This document shows, one piece after another, positions 1-7,602 of a DNA stretch of 64,000 nucleotides. The notes beneath the pieces are model-generated. The model was given only the letters and a program-made list of their open reading frames with translations, searched no databases and was not told where the DNA came from. Numbering within the stretch: the first letter of the stretch is position 1; each line of letters begins with the position of its first letter. The position numbers and the translations under genes are program-made. This DNA comes from Ferruginibacter sp. (GTDB lineage Bacteria > Bacteroidota > Bacteroidia > Chitinophagales > Chitinophagaceae): the NCBI GenBank assembly GCA_028288705.1, contig JAQBNH010000008.1:124001-188000 (forward strand). The letters run 5' to 3'.

Positions 1-1
1 T

Positions 2-334
2 AAGATCGTCGATTTTATCGGCGACCAGCGCGGATATGCGCAGGCATTTTTATTACCCGAATACGTGGATGAAAAGGATATGGATGGAAAAGATTTTGAC
101 GTGAACGATAAAGATGCATTGTTTGAAGATGCGGCGCGCCTGATCGTTAGCAGCCAGAGTGGTTCAACATCTTTGATCCAGCGACGCATGAAACTCGGTT
201 ATAACCGCGCCGGGCGACTCATGGACCAGCTGGAAGCAGCAGGAATCGTTGGTGCGAGCCAGGGAAGCAAGGTGCGAGATGTGCTGATAAAAACGGATGC
301 TGACCTGCAGCAATACCTGGATTCAATGGGATAA
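2..334 (+). CDS. ftsK: DNA translocase FtsK, C-terminal end (partial)
   Basis: The frame is open from the left edge of the window, so only the last 110 codons are present. The visible part ends the motor region (DFIGDQRGYAQAFLLPEY) and then, after an acidic linker (DEKDMDGKDFDVNDKD), carries the winged-helix gamma domain: ARLIVSSQSGSTSLIQRRMK, GYNRAGRLMDQLEAAGIVG. In this family the gamma domain reads the KOPS or SRS sequences that orient FtsK during chromosome segregation at the division septum. The motor and membrane parts lie outside the window. An internal ATG at 65 is not a real start, because homology begins upstream of it. Confidence 0.93.
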   Translation, partial: KIVDFIGDQRGYAQAFLLPEYVDEKDMDGKDFDVNDKDALFEDAARLIVSSQSGSTSLIQRRMKLGYNRAGRLMDQLEAAGIVGASQGSKVRDVLIKTDADLQQYLDSMG

Positions 335-371
335 AAAAATTTGCACAGGCGCTCGCCTTACAATAATACTA

Positions 372-953
372 ATGTCGAAATTTTTAATAGTTGGCCTGGG
401 GAATATCGGTAATGAATATTCCGATACGCGGCATAACATCGGGTTTGATGTGGTGAATGCATTTGTTACAAAGCATGGCGGCACTTTTTCTTCCGATCGC
501 CTCGCCTTTAGGGCAGAAGTGAAATGGAAAGGCAAAGTTTTCGTATGTATCTGCCCAACAACCTACATGAACCTCAGTGGGCGGGCCTTTCGCTATTGGC
601 TGGAAAAAGAAAAGGTTCCGCTTGAAAATACCCTCACTATTGTGGACGACCTTGCCCTGCCCTTGGAAAAACTGCGTTTACGGAGCAGCGGTAGTGATGC
701 CGGGCATAACGGTCTTAAGGATATCCAGAATATTATGGGCACCGATGTATACCCAAAATTGCGCTTCGGAATCGGTAACCGCTTTTCGAAGGGAATGCAG
801 GCAGAATTTGTATTAGGCAAATGGACACGGGATGAAATACCGTTAGTACGCACGAAGATCAACAAGTGCGTGGAAATTATAGAAAGTTATGCCAGCCTCG
901 GTATCGAACGAACGATGAGCCAGGTGAACAACTTAAGCATCAGTGCAGACTAG
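372..953 (+). CDS. pth: Peptidyl-tRNA hydrolase
   Basis: A 193-residue protein of normal length for bacterial Pth, which releases tRNA from peptidyl-tRNA that has dropped off the ribosome. Family landmarks are all present: the N-terminal VGLGNIG loop, TRHNIGFD with the catalytic His at about residue 21, YMNLSG with the tRNA-binding Asn, the DDLALP acidic site, and GSDAGHNGLKDI. The ATG at 372 is chosen because the protein then starts MSKFLIVGLGN, as the family does; an open frame runs on upstream to 297 but encodes unrelated residues. It lies 37 bases after ftsK. Confidence 0.95.
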   Translation: MSKFLIVGLGNIGNEYSDTRHNIGFDVVNAFVTKHGGTFSSDRLAFRAEVKWKGKVFVCICPTTYMNLSGRAFRYWLEKEKVPLENTLTIVDDLALPLEKLRLRSSGSDAGHNGLKDIQNIMGTDVYPKLRFGIGNRFSKGMQAEFVLGKWTRDEIPLVRTKINKCVEIIESYASLGIERTMSQVNNLSISAD

Positions 954-968
954 CTTTTGAAATGTATA

Positions 969-1000
969 TTGTTTTTATTATTTGTTTTTCTTTATTTTCG
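969..1000 (+). promoter_or_regulatory. Bacteroidota-type promoter before the FAH-family gene
   Basis: TTG at 969-971, a 21-base spacer, then TATTTTCG at 993-1000. This fits the TTG / TAnnTTTG pattern of the phylum with one mismatch. It lies 37 bases before the ATG at 1038 and supports that start over the in-frame codon at 957, which would be upstream of the promoter. Confidence 0.4.
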
Positions 1001-1037
1001 TAACCCTAAAGCCCCTAAACTTTTCAAATCGCGGAGA

Positions 1038-1649
1038 ATGAAGATTATTTGTATCGGTCGGAATTACGCTGAACATGCTAAAGAACTTGGTAATGACATA
1101 CCGGAGGAGCCGGTTATATTTATGAAACCTAAGAGTGCATTGTTACAGGCCCATACGCCATTCTATTACCCGGAATTTACGAACGAATTGCATTACGAAG
1201 GTGAACTGGTTTTGCGCGTTAGCAAAAACGGGAAATATATCCAGGAAAGACACGCCGGAAACTATTATAACGGTATCACTGTCGGAATAGATTTTACGGC
1301 ACGAGATATCCAGGACGAATGTAAAAAGAAAGGCCTACCATGGGAGAAAGCAAAAGCATTTGATAACTCCGCGGCGGTTGGTAAATTCATCGACATCACT
1401 CCGGAAATTAAAAAGAACAATATTAATTTCAGCCTGCTGAAAAATAAAGAAGTCGTTCAAAAAGCAAATTCTTCCGAGATGATCTTTTCTTTCGACAGCA
1501 TCATTTCACATATTTCAAATTATTTCTCCTTGAATATCGGCGACTTGATTTTTACAGGTACACCTGCTGGTGTTGGTGAAGTGGTGGTTGGGGATGAACT
1601 TGAACTATTTTTCGAAGATAAAAGCTTACTAAGCCTGGAAATTAAATAA
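1038..1649 (+). CDS. Fumarylacetoacetate hydrolase family protein (acylpyruvase-like)
   Basis: A 203-residue single-domain member of the FAH superfamily, whose members cleave C-C bonds in acylpyruvates or decarboxylate oxaloacetate using a divalent metal. Visible motifs: IGRNYAEHAKELG at the N terminus, EPVIFMKPKSALL, the metal-binding HYEGELVL (Glu-x-Glu), VGIDFTARDIQ, WEKAKAFDNSAAVG, and IFTGTPAGVGEV near the C terminus. The start at 1038 gives MKIICIGRNYAEH, the usual beginning; the leucine- and phenylalanine-rich extension back to 957 is probably not translated. Substrate cannot be told from sequence. A terminator follows. Confidence 0.85.
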   Translation: MKIICIGRNYAEHAKELGNDIPEEPVIFMKPKSALLQAHTPFYYPEFTNELHYEGELVLRVSKNGKYIQERHAGNYYNGITVGIDFTARDIQDECKKKGLPWEKAKAFDNSAAVGKFIDITPEIKKNNINFSLLKNKEVVQKANSSEMIFSFDSIISHISNYFSLNIGDLIFTGTPAGVGEVVVGDELELFFEDKSLLSLEIK

Positions 1650-1668
1650 CAGCACTAACCGATTTTTC

Positions 1669-1705
1669 CTCCCCTTCCCAACAAACGAAGGGGATTTTCA
1701 TTTTT
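1669..1705 (+). terminator. Rho-independent terminator after the FAH-family gene
   Basis: Perfect 7-bp stem CCCCTTC (1671-1677) with GAAGGGG (1687-1693), 9-base loop, followed by ATTTTCATTTTT. It ends the gene that stops at 1649. Confidence 0.7.
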
Positions 1706-1772
1706 AGCCATTCATATAATTGCCATTGCAATTGCCTTGGCCAACACGTACATTTATTCTTAAACTACGCAT

Positions 1773-2882
1773 ATGAAAAATAAATTCCGATTGATGATCA
1801 TCCTGCTGACGGCGGTGTTCCCGGCACTGGCACAGGATCTTACGACAGTACCTGACGGCGGCAATAAGAAAGCATCCGTTAGCGAACGCATTGGCATAAC
1901 CGATGTCAGCCTGCATTACGACCGTCCGGCGGTGAAAGGCAGGGAAGGAAAAATCTGGGGCCAACTAGTTGCTTATGGTTTTTCTGATCCTGGATTCGGC
2001 ACCAGTAAGGCAGCACCGTGGCGCGCTGGCGCGAATGAAAACACGACGATCAATTTCAGTACGGACGTTCAGGTGGAAGGAAAGCCATTGGCTGCGGGTA
2101 CTTATGCGCTGTTCATTGCGGTAGAAGAACAGCAGGCCACCGTAATTTTTAGTAAAAATGCGACGTCATGGGGCTCCTTTTTTTATGATCCGAAGGAAGA
2201 TGCTTTGCGTGTTACCGTAAAGCCCGTAGCTACAACTGAAAAAACTGAACGTCTGAAATACGAGTTCAGCGATGAAACAGAAAACAGTGCGACGATTAGT
2301 TTGTCCTGGGAATTTCTAAGAATACCTTTTCGTGTAGCTGTGGATCTGCCCAACACACAATGGGATTCGTTTCAGAAAGAGTTACGCTCCAACAAGGGCT
2401 TTAACGCTAACGCATGGGTGCAGGCCATCAATTTTGCTGTTGCAAATAATATCCACCTCGAGGAAGCATTACAAATGAGCAACTATGCTATCAACGGCGT
2501 TTTCGTTGGTCAAAAAAATTTTAAAACCCTGTCGGCAAAAGCAGCCGTGTTAAAAAAATTAAACCGTAATCCAGAAGCAGAGGCGCTGATGAAAGAAGCG
2601 TTACCAATGGCGACGATGCAGGAGTTACATACTTATGGCAGGCAAATGCTGGCAGCCAAACAACCTGCGGTGGCGCTCGAGGCCTTTCAGTTAAACGCAA
2701 AAAAGAATCCCAATGTGTTTACCACCAACATGGGGCTTGCCCGTGGCTATTCAGCCAACGGAGATTTTAAGAATGCTGCGAAATATGCAAAGGCGGCGTT
2801 GCTGCAGGCGCCGGATGCTCAAAATAAAACAGCTATCGAAGGGTATATCAAATCTTTGGAGGCAGGGAAAGATATTAACTAG
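1773..2882 (+). CDS. DUF2911 domain protein with C-terminal TPR-like repeats, exported
   Basis: A 369-residue protein with a signal peptide (hydrophobic stretch to LAQ, about residue 20). Residues 30-170 form a DUF2911 domain: VSLHYDRPAVKGR, APWRAGANENTTINF and a C-terminal strand region rich in beta structure, all common in Bacteroidota. Residues 230-369 look like tetratricopeptide helices (EEALQMSNYAI, NPEAEALMKEAL, ALEAFQLNAKKNPN, AAKYAKAALLQAP). No biochemical role is known for DUF2911. The gene stands alone between two terminators. Confidence 0.8.
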   Translation: MKNKFRLMIILLTAVFPALAQDLTTVPDGGNKKASVSERIGITDVSLHYDRPAVKGREGKIWGQLVAYGFSDPGFGTSKAAPWRAGANENTTINFSTDVQVEGKPLAAGTYALFIAVEEQQATVIFSKNATSWGSFFYDPKEDALRVTVKPVATTEKTERLKYEFSDETENSATISLSWEFLRIPFRVAVDLPNTQWDSFQKELRSNKGFNANAWVQAINFAVANNIHLEEALQMSNYAINGVFVGQKNFKTLSAKAAVLKKLNRNPEAEALMKEALPMATMQELHTYGRQMLAAKQPAVALEAFQLNAKKNPNVFTTNMGLARGYSANGDFKNAAKYAKAALLQAPDAQNKTAIEGYIKSLEAGKDIN

Positions 2883-2901
2883 GCTGATGATTTACGACGA
2901 G

Positions 2902-2933
2902 AAAAAGGGCCTGTAACATCGCAGGCCCTTTTT
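2902..2933 (+). terminator. Strong terminator after the DUF2911 gene
   Basis: Ten-base-pair stem AAAGGGCCTG (2904-2913) with CAGGCCCTTT (2922-2931), an 8-base loop, and a run of T. A textbook intrinsic terminator 20 bases after the stop at 2882. Confidence 0.9.
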
Positions 2934-2992
2934 ACGTGGTTTGTATAATTGTTAAGTCTGACACTTCGCGTAAAGTTGGCAGGTATATTGAG

Positions 2993-3000
2993 TAACTTCG
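2993..3000 (+). promoter_or_regulatory. Start-proximal -7 box, glycerophosphodiesterase
   Basis: TAACTTCG (one mismatch to TAnnTTTG) ends 3 bases before the ATG at 3004. If used, transcription would begin at or beside the start codon. Confidence 0.35.
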
Positions 3001-3003
3001 GGT

Positions 3004-3906
3004 ATGCGAAAAACCATTCTTCTCTTACTCACATTTTCCGCTATATTTTTAGCTTGTAACAGCAGTAAAAAATTGAGCAGTTATCAATTTGACAAATTGG
3101 ATAAACAGGGCCATCGTGGTGCGCGGGGACTTATGCCTGAAAATACCATTCCCGCCATGATAACGGCGCTCGACCTCGGTGTAACAACCTTAGAGATGGA
3201 CGTGGTCATTACGAAAGATAAACAAGTTGTATTGTCGCATGAACCATTTTTTAATCACGACATCACAACAATTCCTGGTGGAAAATTTATTGAGGGTGCC
3301 GACGAGATGAATTATAATATTTACCAGATGGATTATGCTTTGGTCAAATCTTTCGATGTGGGCCTCAAGCCACATCCTAACTTTCCAAAGCAAAAGAAAA
3401 TACCAGCGTATAAGCCTTTATTAACGGATGTTTTCGCAGCTGTGAATCAATCCTTAATCAATATAAAACGCCCGCCGGTCCAGTATAATATTGAGATCAA
3501 ATCAAAACCAGCAACAGACGGAGTTTACCATCCGGCAGTACCGGAATATACAAATCTGCTGATGAAAGTAATCCGCGATAATGGTATGGAAGATCATGTA
3601 ATGATCCAATCGTTCGATATGCGCGCGCTGCAATATTTGCATAAAAAATATCCGGCGATCCGCACGGTATTATTGGTAGATGCCGGTAATAAAAATAGTT
3701 TCCGCAAACAACTAAAAGACCTCGGCTTTACCCCAACAGTTTATAGTCCCGATCAGAGTATGGTAACAGCAGGTTTGATCGCAGAATGCCATGAACAAAA
3801 CATTCGCATAATTCCCTGGACAGTGAATACAAAAGAAAAAATCAAAGCATTCGTTGCGCTCGGCGTAGATGGCATCATCACTGATTATCCGGACCTTTTT
3901 GATTAG
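3004..3906 (+). CDS. Glycerophosphodiester phosphodiesterase, lipoprotein
   Basis: A 300-residue protein of the GDPD family, which hydrolyses glycerophosphodiesters to glycerol 3-phosphate and an alcohol. It starts with a lipoprotein signal (FSAIFLACNSSKK; lipidated Cys about residue 18), so it is probably anchored in an envelope membrane. Catalytic and metal residues are visible: GHRGARGLMPENTIPA (His, Arg, Glu), TTLEMDVVITKD (Glu, Asp) and LSHEP (second His). The C-terminal barrel strands IRIIPWTVNTKEK and GVDGIITDYPDL are typical. It converges with the ACMSD gene, 23 bases away. Confidence 0.9.
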   Translation: MRKTILLLLTFSAIFLACNSSKKLSSYQFDKLDKQGHRGARGLMPENTIPAMITALDLGVTTLEMDVVITKDKQVVLSHEPFFNHDITTIPGGKFIEGADEMNYNIYQMDYALVKSFDVGLKPHPNFPKQKKIPAYKPLLTDVFAAVNQSLINIKRPPVQYNIEIKSKPATDGVYHPAVPEYTNLLMKVIRDNGMEDHVMIQSFDMRALQYLHKKYPAIRTVLLVDAGNKNSFRKQLKDLGFTPTVYSPDQSMVTAGLIAECHEQNIRIIPWTVNTKEKIKAFVALGVDGIITDYPDLFD

Positions 3907-3929
3907 GGCTTCTGGTCAAAGCAAGAAGT

Positions 3930-4919
3930 TCAGGAAATATTCAGCCAGGCCTTTGCATTTTTATTCAATAACGCTTCCTGCAATTCCTGATTAAAACCCA
4001 TCTCCTCAATTAATTTGCCGGGATGATGTTCACCGAGCGGGAACGGATAATCGCTACCGAGGCAAACTTTATCTTTGCCCATAATCTTCAGGATAAAATT
4101 CAGCGCATCTGCATCGTGTACCAGGCTATCTATCCAAAATTTCCCAATATATTCCCGGGGATTTTTGGTATTGTCGATGGCCACCAAATCAGGACGCACA
4201 TTAAAGCCGTGTTCGATCCTGCCAATGGTTGCAGGAAAAGAACCTCCGCCGTGGGCAAATGCGACGCGCAGGCTTGGGAATTTTTCAAACACGCCTCCAA
4301 AGATCATGGAACAAATTGCCCGGCTCGTTTCTGCCGGCATGCCCACCAGCCATGGCAGCCAATACTTTTGCATATCATTCTCGCCCATCATTTCCCAGGG
4401 ATGCACAAACAGCGCGCAGCCTAATTCTTCGGCACGTTTATAAAATGGAAAAAATTTTGCATCGTTTAAATTACTGCCGTTAATGTTACTTCCAATTTCG
4501 AGTCCCGGCATCTTTAATTCGTTCACGCAGCGCTCCATTTCTCCGATGGCCAAATCAATATCCTGCAATGGTACCGTACCAATGCCCAAAAACCTCTTCG
4601 GATTCTTGAAAACCGTATCCGCAATATGATCATTAAAAAAACGGGAGGTTTCCAGGCCATCAGTAGGTTTCGCCCAATAATTAAACAAGACGGGAATCGT
4701 TGACAATACCTGCACGTCAACTGTTGTTTCATCCATTTCTTTCATGCGGACACCCGCGTCAAAACAATTGTCTGTCACCTCGCGGAATAATTTATCACCC
4801 TTCATCATACAAGCCTTGCAGTTGCGATGCTCCAGATGAATAAATTCTCCGTAGCCAAACCTCTGCACCCAGTTCGGCATTTTGTCGGGCATGATATGGG
4901 TGTGAATGTCAATTTTCAT
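3930..4919 (-). CDS. 2-amino-3-carboxymuconate-6-semialdehyde decarboxylase (ACMSD)
   Basis: A 329-residue amidohydrolase-fold decarboxylase. Zinc-binding residues seen: the N-terminal HTH motif (MKIDIHTHIMP, His6 and His8), LFVHPWEM, VAFAHGGGSFP and the Asp of LGSDYPFPLGEHHPG. In the kynurenine pathway ACMSD removes CO2 from the unstable product of 3-hydroxyanthranilate dioxygenase, giving 2-aminomuconate 6-semialdehyde and so diverting carbon away from quinolinate and NAD. It follows the dioxygenase gene on the same strand (98-base gap) and lies beside the dehydrogenase that takes the next step, so the assignment is well supported by context. Confidence 0.92.
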   Translation of the reverse strand: MKIDIHTHIMPDKMPNWVQRFGYGEFIHLEHRNCKACMMKGDKLFREVTDNCFDAGVRMKEMDETTVDVQVLSTIPVLFNYWAKPTDGLETSRFFNDHIADTVFKNPKRFLGIGTVPLQDIDLAIGEMERCVNELKMPGLEIGSNINGSNLNDAKFFPFYKRAEELGCALFVHPWEMMGENDMQKYWLPWLVGMPAETSRAICSMIFGGVFEKFPSLRVAFAHGGGSFPATIGRIEHGFNVRPDLVAIDNTKNPREYIGKFWIDSLVHDADALNFILKIMGKDKVCLGSDYPFPLGEHHPGKLIEEMGFNQELQEALLNKNAKAWLNIS

Positions 4920-5017
4920 TAGAACGGAGATTTAACAGATTTGCAGGATGAAATAAATGCAGATTATGCGGCTATCTAAGTTGTTTATCCAGAATCTGCG
5001 TTCCGGTTTTTCAGCTG

Positions 5018-5542
5018 CTACCCTTTTCTAACCGGTGGCGCCATCACTGCTCCGCATTTTTCGCAGGTGCGCTTTTGTTCATCAGAATAAAAACCATCCA
5101 TCACGGGCGGCAGTTGGGAAACGATATCGGATACATGCAAATGCTCCTCGTATAATTTATTACCACAGTTTTCGCAATACCATAAAAAGCCATCCTGCTC
5201 AGATTCGCGTACTTTTTCAATGACTAACCCGACGGTATTTTCACCACGTTGCGGTGAGTGGGGCGTTTTTGGCGGGAGTAAAAACAATTCACCCTCTTTG
5301 ATGGAAATATCACGCGGTACGCCATCATCGATAATCTTTACCACAATATCGCCCTCCACCTGGTAATACAATTCTTCACTTTCATTGTAATGATAGTCTT
5401 TCCGTGCGTTCGGTCCGCCAACCACCATCACGATAAAATTTTCAGCGTCCTTGTATACACATTGATTTCCAACAGGAGGTTTTAAAAGATGGCGATGCTC
5501 ATCGATCCATTTTTTTAAATTAAAAGCTGCAGCTACCGGCAT
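5018..5542 (-). CDS. 3-hydroxyanthranilate 3,4-dioxygenase
   Basis: A 174-residue cupin-fold ring-cleaving dioxygenase of the bacterial type. Iron ligands are readable: His51 and Glu57 in HYNESEELYYQVEGD and His95 in PPKTPHSPQRG; Arg47 and Arg99 match the substrate carboxylate-binding arginines. The C terminus carries two CxxC pairs (Cys123/126, Cys160/163), the rubredoxin-like iron site of bacterial HAAO. It opens 3-hydroxyanthranilate to 2-amino-3-carboxymuconate semialdehyde, the substrate of the next gene on this strand. A TATCTTAG box lies 19 bases before the start. Confidence 0.95.
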   Translation of the reverse strand: MPVAAAFNLKKWIDEHRHLLKPPVGNQCVYKDAENFIVMVVGGPNARKDYHYNESEELYYQVEGDIVVKIIDDGVPRDISIKEGELFLLPPKTPHSPQRGENTVGLVIEKVRESEQDGFLWYCENCGNKLYEEHLHVSDIVSQLPPVMDGFYSDEQKRTCEKCGAVMAPPVRKG

Positions 5543-5561
5543 AACAAAAGATTTTAGGCTT

Positions 5562-5569
5562 CTAAGATA
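5562..5569 (-). promoter_or_regulatory. Candidate -7 box (TATCTTAG) for the HAAO-ACMSD pair
   Basis: TATCTTAG on the minus strand, 19 bases before the ATG at 5542. The same octamer occurs at a similar place before pntA1 and before the lipoprotein gene at 51239, suggesting a variant of the TAnnTTTG box. Confidence 0.35.
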
Positions 5570-5632
5570 ATTTTTTTTGGATAACCAGCAGCGCTTCTTT
5601 GCGCGGCATTATTGCATCGCACACTTGTCCCT
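5567..5632 (-). pseudogene. Decayed copy of the YxSATP-TKK micro-ORF
   Basis: On the minus strand this stretch aligns codon for codon, without gaps, with the micro-ORF at 28962-29027. Compared with an intact copy the expected ATG is AGG, Tyr is GAC, Ser is TGT, Thr is ATG, Pro is CAA and the next codon is TAA: mostly single-base changes, including a premature stop. The C-terminal end still reads C-W-L-S-K-K-N, close to C-G-L-T-K-K-N of the intact copy at 14517. It lies between the divergent HAAO and dehydrogenase genes, 24 bases before the HAAO start. What it does, if anything, is unknown. Confidence 0.5.
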
Positions 5633-5693
5633 TCAGAACTTTGGGCACCGGGAGGCAACCCTTTTCAGTTCGGCCGCCTTTTAAGGAATTTAT

Positions 5694-5701
5694 TACCTTT
5701 A
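5694..5701 (+). promoter_or_regulatory. Start-proximal -7 box, aminomuconate semialdehyde dehydrogenase
   Basis: TACCTTTA (one mismatch to TAnnTTTG) ends 4 bases before the ATG at 5706, predicting a leaderless or nearly leaderless transcript for the rightward kynurenine operon. Confidence 0.4.
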
Positions 5702-5705
5702 TCTG

Positions 5706-7163
5706 ATGCAACTGGATATTCCTTCTCAGCTGGAAAATTTTATCGGCGGAAATTTTATTGGTTCCCGCAGCGGACAATTTCTCCAGAATTTTAATCCGGC
5801 TACAGGCGAACCTACATCACAAATTCCGGACAGTAATGGGCAGGACATTGAACTGGCGGTTTCTGCTGCAAAAAAGGCCCTCCCGGCCTGGAGTAATTTA
5901 CCGGCCGAAGAAAAATTCAACATTCTGAATAAGATCGCCACGCTGATCGATGAACATATGGAGGCATTCGCGCTGGCAGAAACTAACGACAATGGTAAGC
6001 CGCTCTGGCTGAGTAAAAAAGTAGATATTTATCGTGCTGCCGCCAACTTTCGTTTTTTTGCTACCGGGCTGATGCATTTCTCCAGTGAAGCACACGCGAT
6101 GGAGGATCGCGCCATAAATTACACCCTCCGCCAGCCGATCGGAATTGTAGGTTGTATTTCCCCATGGAACCTTCCGCTTTATCTTTTCACCTGGAAGATC
6201 GCACCGGCAATCGCCGCGGGAAATTGCGTCATCGCAAAACCGTCAGAAGTTACCCCGCATACAGCCTGGTTGTTAGGAAAAATCTGCCAGGAAGCCGGCC
6301 TTCCTCCGGGTGTGTTGAATATCGTGCACGGAACGGGGTCATCGTGTGGTGAAGCAATCGTAAAGCATCCTGAAATAAAAGCGATTTCATTTACAGGAAG
6401 TACGCGTGCTGGCGCGCAAATCGCCGGAATCGCTGCACCGATGTTCAAAAAATTATCCCTAGAATTGGGCGGTAAAAATCCAAATATCATTTTTGCAGAC
6501 TGCAATTGGGAAAAGATGATGGCCACAACATTACAATCATCTTTTGCAAACCAGGGCCAAATCTGTTTATGCGGCAGCCGTATCTTAATTGAAGCGTCCG
6601 TCTACGAAAAGTTTAAGCTGGAATTTGTTGAAAAAACAAAAACACTCAAAATCGGCGACCCGTTATTGGACACAACTAAACAAGGGGCAATTGTCAGCAA
6701 AATGCATTTCGATAAAATTCTTGCGGCAATTGAAACAGCTAAAGCCGAAGGTGGAAAAATTCTCTGCGGCGGGCAGGCGGTACAGTTAGAGGGCCGGTGC
6801 AGCAATGGATTGTTCATCCAACCTACAATAATTGAAGGCCTCGGCCCATCATGCAAAACCAACACCGACGAAATCTTTGGACCGGTCGTAACCTTACAAC
6901 CATTTTATAGTACCGACGAAGCCATTGCATTGGCAAATGCAACTGACTATGGACTTGCTGCTACGATCTGGACGCAGGATATCAGCATCGCGAACAAAAT
7001 GGCAGCACAAATAGAAGCCGGGATTGTGTGGGTGAATTGCTGGCTGCAGCGCGACTTGCGCACAGCGTTCGGCGGCGTAAAGAACAGCGGGGTTGGCCGT
7101 GAAGGTGGCTGGGAAGCGATGAAATTTTTCACGGAAGCAAAAAATGTTTGCATCGAATTCTAA
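5706..7163 (+). CDS. 2-aminomuconic 6-semialdehyde dehydrogenase
   Basis: A 485-residue NAD(P)-dependent aldehyde dehydrogenase. It has the family's PWNLPLYLFTWKIAPAIAAG segment, the KPSEVTPHTA motif, FTGSTRAG cofactor loop, general-base Glu in LELGGKNP, and catalytic Cys in NQGQICLCGSR; the doubled Cys (CLC) is typical of the aminomuconate/hydroxymuconate semialdehyde subgroup. It would oxidise the ACMSD product to 2-aminomuconate. First gene of a tight rightward set (14 bases to the deaminase). Sequence alone cannot exclude 2-hydroxymuconate semialdehyde as substrate, but the neighbours favour the kynurenine role. Confidence 0.9.
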   Translation: MQLDIPSQLENFIGGNFIGSRSGQFLQNFNPATGEPTSQIPDSNGQDIELAVSAAKKALPAWSNLPAEEKFNILNKIATLIDEHMEAFALAETNDNGKPLWLSKKVDIYRAAANFRFFATGLMHFSSEAHAMEDRAINYTLRQPIGIVGCISPWNLPLYLFTWKIAPAIAAGNCVIAKPSEVTPHTAWLLGKICQEAGLPPGVLNIVHGTGSSCGEAIVKHPEIKAISFTGSTRAGAQIAGIAAPMFKKLSLELGGKNPNIIFADCNWEKMMATTLQSSFANQGQICLCGSRILIEASVYEKFKLEFVEKTKTLKIGDPLLDTTKQGAIVSKMHFDKILAAIETAKAEGGKILCGGQAVQLEGRCSNGLFIQPTIIEGLGPSCKTNTDEIFGPVVTLQPFYSTDEAIALANATDYGLAATIWTQDISIANKMAAQIEAGIVWVNCWLQRDLRTAFGGVKNSGVGREGGWEAMKFFTEAKNVCIEF

Positions 7164-7177
7164 ATTAATTGAACAAT

Positions 7178-7594
7178 ATGTCGGATAATATTATACATAC
7201 AGATAATGCCGCAAAGCCTTTAGGTGCCTACCCGCATGCGCGGCGCGTAGGCGATTTGTTATTTTTATCTGGTATTGGAAGTCGGAGTGCGAAGGATAAT
7301 TCCATCCCTGGGTTGGAACTGGACGATGCTGGAAATATTGTAAAATATGATATCGCTGCAGAAACGCATTCCGTGTTCGCAAACGTAAAAGCCGTGCTGG
7401 AAGCCAGCGGCAGCAGTTGGGAAAAAATAGTGGATGTGACGGTTTTTTTGACAAATATGAAAAAAGATTTTCCCGCATACAACAAAATCTATGGAGAATA
7501 TTTTGCCGGCGTAGAAGCCTGCAGAACAACGGTGGAAGTAAAAAGTCTGCCTACTCCTATTTGTATTGAATTAAAAGTGATCGCGACCATTTAA
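7178..7594 (+). CDS. RidA/YjgF-family 2-aminomuconate deaminase
   Basis: A 138-residue YjgF/YER057c/UK114-family protein. Seen: AKPLGAYPHARRVGDLLFLSGIG near the N terminus (short form below), VLEASGSSWEKIVDVTVFLT in the middle, and the C-terminal CRTTVEVKSLPTPICIELKVIA with the arginine that binds carboxylates in RidA. The 2-aminomuconate deaminases of kynurenine-degrading pseudomonads belong to this family, and the gene sits between the aminomuconate semialdehyde dehydrogenase and kynureninase, so this is the likely activity. The ATG at 7178 is preferred to a TTG nine bases earlier. A general enamine/imine deaminase role is the alternative. Confidence 0.82.
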   Translation: MSDNIIHTDNAAKPLGAYPHARRVGDLLFLSGIGSRSAKDNSIPGLELDDAGNIVKYDIAAETHSVFANVKAVLEASGSSWEKIVDVTVFLTNMKKDFPAYNKIYGEYFAGVEACRTTVEVKSLPTPICIELKVIATI

Positions 7595-7602
7595 TATTTT
7601 TT

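Noticed and set aside
957..1037. N-terminal extension of the FAH-family protein
   Set aside because: It would lie upstream of or inside the likely promoter and family members begin at the MKIICIGRNYAEH point.
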